Positions 1 through 10,133 of a stretch of DNA of 64,000 nucleotides are shown in pieces. Source of the DNA: Nephromyces sp. MM_2019 (taxonomy: Eukaryota; Apicomplexa; Aconoidasida; Nephromycida); the NCBI GenBank assembly GCA_015657535.1, contig JADHZB010002012.1, positions 1-64,000 of the forward strand, in the 5' to 3' direction. The notes under the pieces are model-generated. The model was not told the DNA's origin, searched no databases, and saw nothing but the letters and a program-made list of their open reading frames with translations. Position numbers and translations under genes: made by a program. Each line of letters opens with the position of its first letter. The stretch's first letter is position 1.

Positions 1-92
<92 letters not shown>
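1..92. repeat. (GT)46 microsatellite at window edge
   Basis: An uninterrupted GT run opens the window. It is the only long run in the first 5 kb with GT, not CA, on the plus strand, so it is opposite in sense to the GT tracts in the introns of the neighbouring minus-strand gene. Confidence 0.98.
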
Positions 93-94
<2 letters not shown>

Positions 95-609
95 CTACTC
101 CATCGGCAAAATAGATGGAGAGATTTTGTAGAATTCTTCGGCAGAAGAAAACATCAAACCAACCACATAAATCGTTGGAATACGAAAATTTCACAACATA
201 TGCGACGTTCAAGAAGCCAAACAAGAGGCAGAGTAAGTAGCTACACACACACAAGGTGGTGAGTCATCTTTATGTTGTGTGCTAACGAAACATTTCAAAA
301 CTTCCTTCGGAAACGATTGAATTTGGTATAAAAACAAAGAAAAAACTAAACTAGATCCTACATTTCGGCTGAAATACCTAGGCTTAATGAGTAAGTTCTG
401 GAGAGCAAGTATGAAATAACACAAAAATAGAGCCATGAACACATACGCATAAGGAGGATAAAGCGACTATTAATATCAAAACAACTACACACACATATAA
501 GAGGGATAAGAATACACCTATTGCTCTAAAAGCACCCACACACACCCACACACAAGACGAGCTTAGCGATATACACTTGCTAAAATGCAAGCAAACAAGC
601 TCCACGTAC

Positions 610-793
610 ATTTAGAAGCTTCTGTAAGTCCAATTTCTTCCCTTCCATATATATTTGCCTCTCTCCAGTACGATTTTGCGGTTTCCCATTCCAATCGTAG
701 ATATACAGGCGAGTAACCTCATTCAATATCTTTAGAAAATCAGGACAAAACAAAGCAATAAAACTGAAATGAAGAAAAGACTAGTTCTCTCAA

Positions 794-846
<53 letters not shown>

Positions 847-1967
847 TAACCTCTCATTGCTAATCCAACAAATGGTAAATCTCATTTAAAAAAAAGCTAT
901 CATCTTCAATTGAAAATACTTGATAGATTCTGCACACAAAACTATAGACGGCCTTAAGCAGCGCCAAAAAATACAGCTTCAACTTGCAATAAGGAATAGA
1001 ATCAGTATCGCTAAAAATTAAGGGTTTAGGGTTTAAAGCTTAGGTTATGTTGTTTAGGTTGCACAGCTTAGCTTATACACTTTACACTGCACTGGGTAGA
1101 AGCCCAAAAAACCCTTATAAAAGTCGCTAAAAAACCACATTTTGGGAAAACAGAAAACGACGGCTTCAAGCTTAAACACAGAAAAACTACGCTAACAACA
1201 CGTGCACTATTTCATGTTGAAATACACGCAAAACACCGTCGAGAGATATAAGCGCCACCACATGCTATAGCAGACTGCAAGTAAAGCAGTGTGTCAGTGC
1301 ATTCCGATGATATTTTCAGCAAAACCCTCGGAAGACTGAATTTTATTCTCATATATGCACCAAGTAAAAACCTGGACAATACTTGTTGAACCTTCAATTC
1401 CAAGGTTTTATTCGAACAAAAATACGGCTAATTCAGTGGACTTCGCTTTTCATACTATTCGGAATAAAAATTATCACGAATTCTTAGTGTATGTACAGTC
1501 AATAATCAGAAAAAAAGACAAAAACACACCAAATTTCGTGTCATTTTTTCTCAAACCTACCTTCTTCCAAAATCCGCTCTCGTGAAATGTTTGGCCCTTT
1601 CTCAGCTTCTTGCAACAATAGCTAACATAAGCATTTACTACAATGTTGAAAAAGTTATCTGGAAGGAAAGACTGGGCGTTAAAAAGCCTTTCTATAGCGT
1701 AAAATACGATGGAGCACTTCAAGTGGAAAACTTCCGAAAATATTAGCGAACTAGACGCACAACAAAACGGAGAAAATTGAAGATTATACGCTTTAGGATG
1801 CTCTGAAAATGAACAATTTCATTGAAAAAATACGAAATGAAAGATTTCTTATTTTTCGTAGTGAAACTAGGTTGGTTCACAGTATATATTCTTGTTATCT
1901 AGAAATGTTTGTAGATCCCAGAGAAGAAAACAAAATAATTCCAATACTGCAGCTTTTTGTTTAAGAA

Positions 1968-1998
<31 letters not shown>

Positions 1999-2136
1999 CA
2001 CACATTAGCTGGCAATAGTATAGAAGCTTTAAAAAAAATTAACACACTTAGATAAGCTGTTAACAATATAAAAAATTTAGAAAAAAAAAATGCACGGATA
2101 TTAGCTGGAGATAGCGTTGAATATTTTTAAAAAAAA

Positions 2137-2168
<32 letters not shown>

Positions 2169-2401
2169 CAGCTAGAGCAGATATTCTAAACAGTGCCTAA
2201 AAACAAGGCATCCTTCAAGATATCATAAAAACTATAAAAACGCAGCGAATACCACAGAAGACAGCGATTTACAAAAGCATATGCAAAGGAACTGCCACGG
2301 TATACCTGAATGAAGTATTGGATTCCTTCTTCTGACTGAGTGGTGGGCAATCGTAGCCAAGCTCGATTAACGTAGAGTAGCGTTGAATCCTTTCCCATCT
2401 T
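610..2401 (-). CDS. TAF2: TAF2 C-terminal exons (helical repeat region), gene runs off the left edge
   Basis: Exons in order of transcription: 2401-2306, 1691-1561, 1371-1337, 1010-920 (or 938) and 729-610. The first reads GKDSTLLYVNRAWLRLP and matches the TAF2 segment 'DSPLLW...' before the helical repeats. The second (RLFNAQSFLPDNFF) fits the segment with a conserved Asn-Phe pair. The third and fourth join as CIYENKI-H-DTDSIPY followed by a helix, matching the family's 'YNDN...FSD..Y' block. The last reads ILNEVTRLYIYDWNGK, like 'ILEEITRFL'. Donors are GTATAC, GTAGGT, GTCTTC and GTACGT. Phase agrees across 1561/1371, 1337/1010 and 920/729; one or more exons are missing between 2306 (phase 0) and 1691 (phase 1). 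A further exon may lie at about 368-255 but its phase does not fit directly. TAF2 is the promoter-contacting subunit of TFIID. Family match is from memory of human TAF2. Confidence 0.62.
795..845. repeat. (CA)n microsatellite in a TAF2 intron
   Basis: About 25 CA units. On the transcribed (minus) strand this is a GT tract in the intron between the exons at 1010-920 and 729-610. Confidence 0.95.
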
Positions 2402-2499
2402 CTTATTAGTAATTCAATGGTCCCAAAGTTAGCCTGTAAAAGCCAGCAGAAATACTACGAAATTAGTCGAAATATAAAGAAAAACAGAGAAATTCGACG

Positions 2500-2790
2500 G
2501 AGAAAGGAGGAACAAGTGGAGATCTGATGAAACAGAGGAGGAAGATGGGGAAATTCGATTAAAAAGAGGGAAAAGAGAAGGAAGAGAAGGAAATCTGATG
2601 AAACAGAGGAGGAAGGTGGGGAAATTCGATTAAAAAGAGGGAAAAGAGAAGGAAGAGAAGGAAATCTGATGAAACAGAGGAGGAAGATGGGGAAATTCGA
2701 TTAAAAAGAGGGAAAAGAGAAGGAAGAGAAGGAAATCTGATGAAACAGAGGAGGAAGATGGGGAAATTCGATTAAAAAGAGAACAAAGAG
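2500..2790. repeat. 71-bp tandem repeat, about 4 copies
   Basis: The word ATCTGATGAAAC recurs at 2522, 2593, 2664 and 2735, giving an exact 71-base period with only a few substitutions between copies. The plus strand is purine-rich (GAAGAG, AAAGAGGG), so the sense strand of TAF2 is a pyrimidine tract here. The repeat lies inside the TAF2 intron upstream of the exon at 2401. Confidence 0.95.
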
Positions 2791-3296
2791 AAGGAAAAGG
2801 GAAAATTTCTACAAAAAAAAAAGAGATATACAAGGAATAGGAAAAACTTTGACACAAAGAATGAGGAGTAGGGATTGAGCAAAACAGAAATAAGCCAAAT
2901 CATTCACTAAATTGATGCCAGCCTTTTCAAAAAACTAATTTTAATCGCTGAGCTTCAAACGGTAGCAGTAAAATGTGAACACAAAGCTACACACACACGG
3001 GATTTAACTTTTAAACACGCGTTCTCTTAAATTTTTCAAACACATTTACATCATCTTATACTAATTCCTCAACAAATACCTTAAAGAGCTATCAAGCAGA
3101 GAAAGTAACTTCGAGCTTAAGAATTTAAAAACGATCAAACTTAAACACACCAACAAATCTGTGCGTATAATAAAGCAACCAATAGAAGACGAATAAATGA
3201 CAACATCTTCACATCAAAATGTGGAGAGTATAGGCGTAAGCATCTATAGGCTTGCTCCGTTTCCTTCCTTGTCTTTTTCTGTTTCTATGCTCTCCC

Positions 3297-3333
3297 TCTC
3301 TCTCCCTCTCTCTCCCTCTCTCTCCTTGCTTAA
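3297..3333. repeat. (TCTCTCCC)n short tandem repeat
   Basis: About four and a half perfect copies of an octamer; the minus strand reads as GGGAGAGA and could be part of an arginine/glutamate-rich exon or simply an intron purine tract. Confidence 0.9.
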
Positions 3334-4162
3334 TAAGCAGCCCTAAATGCTACTATATGGAAAGGCTATAGACTATACGAGTACAATGCGTTCTCACTAA
3401 GAAATGCACCACTCAAATATAGGCAAAAACATTAGAAAAGAAGATATAGCCTGCATTTTCAGTTTTTAGAAAACTGCAAGAAAAGCATATTAACTATGCC
3501 CCCACTGCATGACGCAAGAAATGAGCGAAAAAACATAATGAAGAAGGTGAAGGGAAGATGCGGTGCACACATAATTTAAAAAAAAAAAAAACACACACAC
3601 ACACACAAAGAGTATCAAGATGATTTTTAGCTTAAAGTAAAAAAAAAAAAACTCAAAAAGCAGCCAATTAAATGGGTGTATATACACCCCATCCACCCAC
3701 TTAAACTGGTGTATATACACTTCATTTATCTACTGAACTGAACACAAACCTCATTTACCAACTTTTTAATAACTGTATGCACACCTCACCTACACACTCA
3801 CACAATAGCTGCGCACATATCTTATTGATAAAAAAAATCTCAATGGCATACCCTAACCTTACTTAACTAAATCAAACTAAAAGAGATTCTCCCCCCTATA
3901 TCAGTAGCAATAGCAAGCAGAAAGGGCCAAAAATTAACGGATTTCATCAGTTAAGCTCTCTTTTTTTCCCAAAATCAACCCCAAAAACCAAACGATGAAG
4001 AAATAGCTGAAAAGCCATCATTTGCAAGCAGATCAACTCCGTGAAATATCCAAAAAAAAAAAAAAAAACGAAAAATCCACATATTCACACATTGAAAAAA
4101 ACAATATTCTCACAAAAAAAACGCTCATTAAACACAATAAACCTTCATATTTCATTCCAAAC

Positions 4163-5089
4163 CTCCACAAACTGATCGACTAGATACTTCCGAAAACCTA
4201 GTATCATATAAAGCTCTTTTGTTAGCTGATCTGAAGCAGGTTGAATGATCGATCCTAGCCAAATCGAAGCGAGGGCCTAGAGAGTTTATTGATAACGGAG
4301 GTAACACACGATAAGAAGTTTGAAAAAATTCGGGAAAATTATGTGCAAAAATCGCCAAAAACACACAACGCAAAACGCAAAGAGTAGAGAAAACTTCCGA
4401 TCTTTGATTGGAACCAAATGAATCTTTGATATAGGAATATGCTATTGCTTGTACCGCGTCTTATCCAGCTGCACACACTCTCCTCGGAATAGTTAAAGAT
4501 GATCAAATATGCTTTAGCCAAAAAAAAAATTAAAAAACACACTTTATATCAAGCTACTTCCCTGTAAAAAGGGGGTTTCTATGTTTTTGAATGCTTCAAA
4601 TGCTTGAAGCTACTCATGCCATATTACCCATGATAATTAAACCAGGAAAATATATAGACGGAAACACACAGGTAGAGGCATGGGAACACACAGGTTAATA
4701 GGTGGTAACAAACAGGCAGACAGTCAAACATAGGCAAAAGGATGGTAACGCACACGCAGATAGATAGTCATAAAAAAATGATAAAAAGGGAAACAACCAC
4801 CAAAACAAAAACACGCATGTGCAATGACTGAAAGATACATACACATAGACACACAAACTCATACAAGAAATCACTCCAACATACACATCTAAGCATACAC
4901 ACACGCTCCAAGTTTCAAAGCAGTCTCCTACGAAGAAAAACCACGCGATTTCTCCCATCACTTTTCAGCATGAAAGGCGAAAAAATTCTTTATCACTCCC
5001 ATAGAGACACATACACTCCAAAAAAAAGTTAATGAGGCGGTGATAAAAGGCCTTAAAGTAGGAACAAATAAATGCTGTACAGACAGACA

Positions 5090-5121
<32 letters not shown>

Positions 5122-5912
5122 TTGTGTAGCTTTCTCTAAACTCCTGTGAGACCTCCTTCCATACCTCTGCCAATACTATACGAGCGATAAAACTAGTTTC
5201 ATTGAAGCCCAACTCCTTCTTACTATGAAGAATCTCAAGAGGGAGGACTATCAAAGTACCAAACGTTGCAAAATTTGGTAGCATCCTGAAGTATATACAA
5301 GTGAGATTTCTATATGGATAATACGGTGGGTAGCTTAACGTGTGTGTGTGTGTGTGTGTGACTGGGTTTGGTTGGGTATGTAGGAATGTGGGTGGGAAGG
5401 TATGTGGGTTTGTGTGTGGCTTGGTATGTAGGTTTGTGTGCTGGGGTGCATGTGCGTGTGTGCCTTGTGATTATAACTACTCTGTATGTGCATATACGGA
5501 CAGGAAGGAGCATAAGCAATTTCGAGGCAGGAACACACATAAAACTCCCGTGAGCTAACAAAAATAAACTAGAAGAGGCACATATACGTGTGTAGCTATT
5601 CTATAGCAGCTGAAGCCTATTATAAACATAAAACTAGTATCATTCATCGCAGCTTATATACCAAATAGGCTGTAATTGCCTTTATGATACCGGTATATGC
5701 ACCATGAAGAAGTAAAACCACATATATACACAGACACAGTCGCTGATTCTTAGTGTAGCACACATACGTAGTAGTTGATTGATACGTTCACACAAACAGC
5801 TGTTGATTCATAAGTTCACACAAGCAACCTACTGATGGGAAATTGCAGAAAAGCATACATCTTGTTGATGCAACTCATCACATATACACACCTTGTCAAT
5901 GGAAACTATCAG

Positions 5913-5944
<32 letters not shown>

Positions 5945-6747
5945 TTGATCGAAGCCTTCACATACAAAAAAAAACAAGAATCCTCGTGTTCATTCTTCAA
6001 TCCTACCCAAATCGCACTAAACCAACAAACGGCCCATGAACATAATTGCTAGCAAGAGGTGTACGTACACTGCATCTTCCTCATACACTTGACTAAGGCA
6101 CCCCAGGATTTCTTCATATAATGTAGTAAATATAAACTCAACACACAGCGAACTCACCAGGAACCCAAGCTATCCGTAATAGCAGTGTCTACAGCAGATT
6201 GGCAGGCGACAAGACCCCTGCCAGTTCTGAGGTCGTAGAAGCTCTGTGTGTGAGAGCAAATGCTTTTAAAAAAGCTTAAGAAGCATCAACATATACATGC
6301 ACATACGAGAGAGTTCATGCTATCGCAAGCAAGGTTGTTATTTGGGACCATACCGTGTTGAGAATGAGCACAGTAGGTGAGAGTGCAGCGAACGGAAAGA
6401 GAAGAAGAAAGGGAGGCAACGAATAGAAATAGAGAAAGGAAAAGACAAAAAAAAGATAGAAAAGGATAAAACTAGTGAAACAGAGAAAATTGAAGGAGAT
6501 ATGCTAATATATGGGGCGAAACAAGATAATTAATCAGCACATATAGTATCACAGCCACTGACACACACACAATACGGCTCAGGTATCTGACCTGCGAAGG
6601 CATGCAAGCATCTATAGAACCACTAGAACCGCAGATCTTCATCATGTTCAGAGGCTGGAGAGGAACGTATAGAATCGTCAGAGACTTACAAGGAAACCCT
6701 TTCCCTAGTATTTGAGCATAAGTTTGTAGACAAGAAGAGATCATAAC
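4163..6747 (-). CDS. TAF2: TAF2 central exons (aminopeptidase-like core)
   Basis: Exons 6747-6592, 6243-6158, 5285-5121, 4468-4363 and 4276-4163, phases 0/0, 0/2, 2/2, 2/0 and 0/0, so all junctions agree. The first reads LQTYAQILGKGFPCKSLTIL, matching 'FYEEILTCRYPYSCFKTVFI' of TAF2. The third (FATFGTLIVLPLEILHSKKE, then NETSFIARIVLAEVW) matches 'STNLLHS...DETPLTRRCLAQSLAQQFF'. The fourth (WIRRGTSNSIFLYQRF) matches 'EWVLKGISGYIYGLW', and the fifth carries GFRKYLVDQFVE near the 'FGVNEYR' position. No HExxH zinc site is seen, as expected for TAF2 and unlike true M1 peptidases. The donor of the third exon opens directly into a (GT)n run; the exon at 6243 is an insertion relative to the human protein. 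Confidence 0.72.
5092..5121. repeat. (CA)n run at a TAF2 5' splice site
   Basis: On the sense strand the exon ending at 5121 (...ESYT) is followed at once by about 14 GT units, so the first GT of the microsatellite is the inferred splice donor. Confidence 0.85.
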
Positions 6748-7103
6748 CTGCAGAGGAGGCAGAGACGAACAAGGAAGATAACACACATGAGAAGAAGCTC
6801 AGGTAAATTTGCTCAATAAATCTTCACAACATGAAGGTTTTCCTAAACTACAGCTTATCAAAAATTACAACCAGGGAGTGATGTTTCTCTGCTTCCTAGA
6901 AGAACTGCCACAACCTCTTCCATACAGTCTCTAACACCCCCTCCCCCTCCCTCTGTCTAACTCTTACTCTCTCACCCTCTCTCCCTCCTTTTAACAAAAC
7001 CAATCAGGTGTACGTACACCCCAAAAATCACCAAATACTATCAAAACACTGCTTCATTCTAACCAAAAATCCACACATTTTTCACTCAACTTCTTAAACA
7101 CAC

Positions 7104-9244
7104 ATTTGTCGTTTCCAGTAAGCTTTCTAGGCCTTCCAGGGTTATATAAGTAACGGTGGGTACGAAAAAACCCTCAGAATCTCCACCCGCCCCGCCACGT
7201 GAAGAGTGTGTAGAAGCCTTTCGACTTCCTCCTATAGCAGCTGAAGATGATGCTCTTTTCTCATATCTTGAATGGCTTTGCTGAGAGTCTTTAGAACCTT
7301 CAGCAAGCTTACTAGTAAGCGAAGAATTCTTCGTAAGCAGTGAAGATGAGCCCTTAACGAAGCTGGTGCTGTTTGCTGAAACATAGCTCCCTGTAAACAG
7401 AGCAGAGGTAGCTCGTGTGTGGGAGAGTCAGGAGAGGGGGGGGTGTTAATAGTAATAAAGTAAGGTAAATAAGATTGCTGGAGGGGGGAGAGAGTCAGCG
7501 ATAGTCTTTTTCTTTCTTTCTTCTTGCTGCTCTTCTCCCTCTTCTCTAAAGAGAGTAGTAGAAAGTTGAGCATCACAAAAAGCAGAATTTTTCACTAACA
7601 AACCATATTGAAGGAGGCCCTAGTACATCAAATGTAATGCAAGACAAAGCAGAAGTTTTTGCCAACCTAAATAGTCAGCTAGAACGAAGAAAGGACGAGA
7701 GCTGCGCTCGTAAATATCAACATGAATAGACAAATTTTGCACAGGATAAAGAAATAGAAGCTGAGTGAAAACACCAAAAAAAGTCCATTTCGGATGAAAA
7801 AACAGCACAAAATCACATGAATTGGATCTAAAGTTCAGCAGCAATAACTAATAAAGGTAAATCACTTTCATCATCAGCACAGAAGACGCATTAACACAAT
7901 GAAAAAAACGCTATAATACGAACGAAAATCACACAAACACAAGAAAGCTTGCGAAGAGTACTCTTCAACTAAGAAAAGCCCTGAAAATATATCCAAAGAG
8001 AGGGAGAAATAGCAGCTGATAATGAGGTTTTCCCGCTGCTTTTAGGAAACACTGATGCATTAGATGAAGTAGCAACGTGGGACATCACTTCAAGATCAAG
8101 ACAAAAAACGAGAACGCCCACACACACACGTGTCGCTTGCATAAGCATACGTTAGACACACACAGAGGGGTTGGAAACACACATTCGTTGGATACACACA
8201 CACGTTGTGTGCATGCACAAGCGTTGGAACACACGTGCTGCTTGCATAAATATACATTAGACACAAACAGAGGGGTTGGAAACACACATACATTGGACCT
8301 ATATACGCATTGCACACAGTCATTGTATAAATTCGCAGATTTGTACACATGCCCACAGAAACACACAAATACATAAATGCACACATTATCACAAACAAAC
8401 AAACACACACACACACACACACTTATAATTCTAAGCCAAAAAGCCACTCCCACGTACTCACCAGCACCACCAACGTTGCTTTGAGCCATACCACTCAAAT
8501 GGCTAGTTTGAGATTTTCCATCTTCATCATCGCTAAATTCCACGTAGTTCTTACTTCCTTCTACCTCTTCTACTTCATCATAATGCATATTCACCTAAAT
8601 ACCGAGGATTGAAGATATCAGCAGAGCATATCAATACTTTACAAACACAAAAAAGAAGAGATATGAAGAGATTTGATATAATGCTTCATCTTGCAAGCTT
8701 TTAACACCAAGCATAAGACACACACAAATACCAAACTGCTAAAATACTCACACATACTTAAATATATTGATGAGCATGCAAACACACATTAGAACACATA
8801 CACACACTCGCACGTGTTAGAGCACTCACATCTATGCATATTGAAGCAAACACACGCACCCAAATTGAAGCACATGCACACACACTAGAGAAAATTCAGG
8901 CAAACAATAGCCAATGCTTACAAGCATATCAGAACACATATTGCGTCACATATATCTAGCAACACACACATACAATATTCAGATATCGCACCAACCAATG
9001 CCCTCTGCAGCCATATACAGCACACACAAACACTAAATTCTGCTTATCTATAGGATGCCAAGATCTCACATCATTTGAAGCTTTTTCACCAGTAGATCGA
9101 TACGCCTGCTGAGCCCTGCTTCCATAGTTAGCCTTACGGTTAGCTACAACCACCGGAAACTCCACTCCTTTGTTTCCAGAGCAGCATCCAAACTCACCCA
9201 CAAATAGAGCTACTTGATGAGGATATAACACACCGTAAACTCCC
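7104..9244 (-). CDS. TAF2: TAF2 exons with lineage-specific acidic and serine-rich insertion
   Basis: Exons 9244-9034, 8594-8462, 7980-7941, 7827-7667 and 7390-7104 with matching phases (2/0, 0/1, 1/2, 2/1, 1/0). The first reads GVYGVLYPHQVALFVGEFG, the 'A-GPF' strand of the M1/TAF2 beta domain. The next is acidic (VEFSDDEDGKSQTSH). The third is a 40-base exon. The last is open for 95 codons and very rich in Ser, Lys and Gly (KGSSSLLTKNSSLTSK, SSRGGAGGDSEGF), hence probably disordered. Animal TAF2 has a much shorter linker at this place. The 7980 and 7827 exons are the least certain; they rest on splice signals and phase. Donors at 9034, 7941 and 7104 lie in GTGTTTGTGTG or GTGTGT sequence. 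Confidence 0.6.
8126..8335. repeat. 105-bp tandem duplication, 2 copies
   Basis: CTTGCATAA starts at 8136 and again at 8241, and the following ~65 bases (including GAGGGGTTGGAAACACACAT) are nearly the same in both. It lies in the intron between the TAF2 exons 8594-8462 and 7980-7941. The long frame here that reads as CVCVC is only translated repeat. Confidence 0.9.
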
Positions 9245-10133
9245 CTGTGGTTGGCAGGGTAGAGGCGCTTTAGTAAGCGATAGGTGAGTACAGTAAAGAA
9301 ATATTTGCAGGTGTGTGTGTGTGTGTGTGTGATGTTTTTATGTGTGTTGTTTGTATGCGTGTGGTGTGTGTATGGTGCGTGTGTGTGGTGCGTGTGGCGT
9401 GGGTGTTTAATTCGCGTGTGGTGTGTATATGTGATGCGCTGCTACGTGTGTGCCTGCATGTGTGCACATTTAGGTGCTTATTTGCTACAAAGTGTGTGTG
9501 TGCGCATCTTCAGTGTATGCTTTATTGCTTGCATGCATGTCTATGTGCGTGCACACATATATACGCATAATGGATATTTTCATTCCTATAAAAGAGTGAA
9601 ATTTCCTTCAATAAAGCGATGAAGAAGCAAGGGAAAACACAGTATGAAAAAGCACACACAAACACCTTCACGTAAAACAAGCATTTTACGACGAAATACA
9701 ACGAGAAATTATAGCAGCAAATGAAGCAGAAGTAAAAGAGGGAGGAGTTGTAGGAGGCTAACGCACAGGCACAGCAAATGCGTGAAATCTTCAGGAGAAG
9801 AGCACATGAAGGAGTTTAAAAAGTACACAAAAGTTGGGTACGATTTTCTGCCTATCACAGCCCAAGTAAAAGCATCTTTGGAGACAAAAGAAGACGATTG
9901 TGGAAGCTTCTTAGAAGATAAAGGAAAGAGAGAGTATAAGCCTCTCTGTAGATAGAGAAGAACACACACTAAGCATGTTTTAGCGTGTGAACATGATTAG
10001 ACAAAACAACAGTGGTCAATGCGACATGATCTAGAAAAAAATTGCGAATAAAATGCACACACACACACACACACACACTGAGTAATCATACTAGAAGATA
10101 CTTCATAAGCCGAGTCCTTGAAAAGTGTCTTAC

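Larger units (their letters stand above)
2402..4162 (-). other. TAF2 stretch with unresolved exons
   Basis: This lies between two phase-0 TAF2 exons (4276-4163 and 2401-2306). By comparison with animal TAF2, roughly 150 or more residues should be encoded here, but I could not place the exons securely. One candidate reads downward from about 3337: an acceptor ending in TTAAG is followed by an arginine/glutamate-rich frame and then RNRKRQGRKRSKP, a basic cluster like the one TAF2 carries just before its next conserved block. The frame overlaps a simple repeat, so I do not call it. The rest is T-rich (sense strand) intron with a 71-bp tandem repeat. Confidence 0.4.

Noticed and set aside
5340..5558. 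Overlapping frames made of VCVC / THTHT words near 5.3-5.6 kb, and similar ones at 9.3 and 15.3 kb
   Set aside because: Translations of dinucleotide repeats and minisatellites in several frames; no splice or family support.
8085..8594. 169-codon minus-strand frame reading into CVCVC repeats
   Set aside because: Only the upper part (8594-8462) is exon-like, ending at a GTGAGT donor; the rest is translated GT/CA repeat.
9763..9943. Open minus-strand stretch (SKDAFTWAVIGRKSYP) resembling a TAF2 exon
   Set aside because: It needs an odd AGAG acceptor, and its end phase does not fit the next good exon. Exon 10204-10134 joins directly and in phase to 9244, which carries a better match to the same TAF2 strand.
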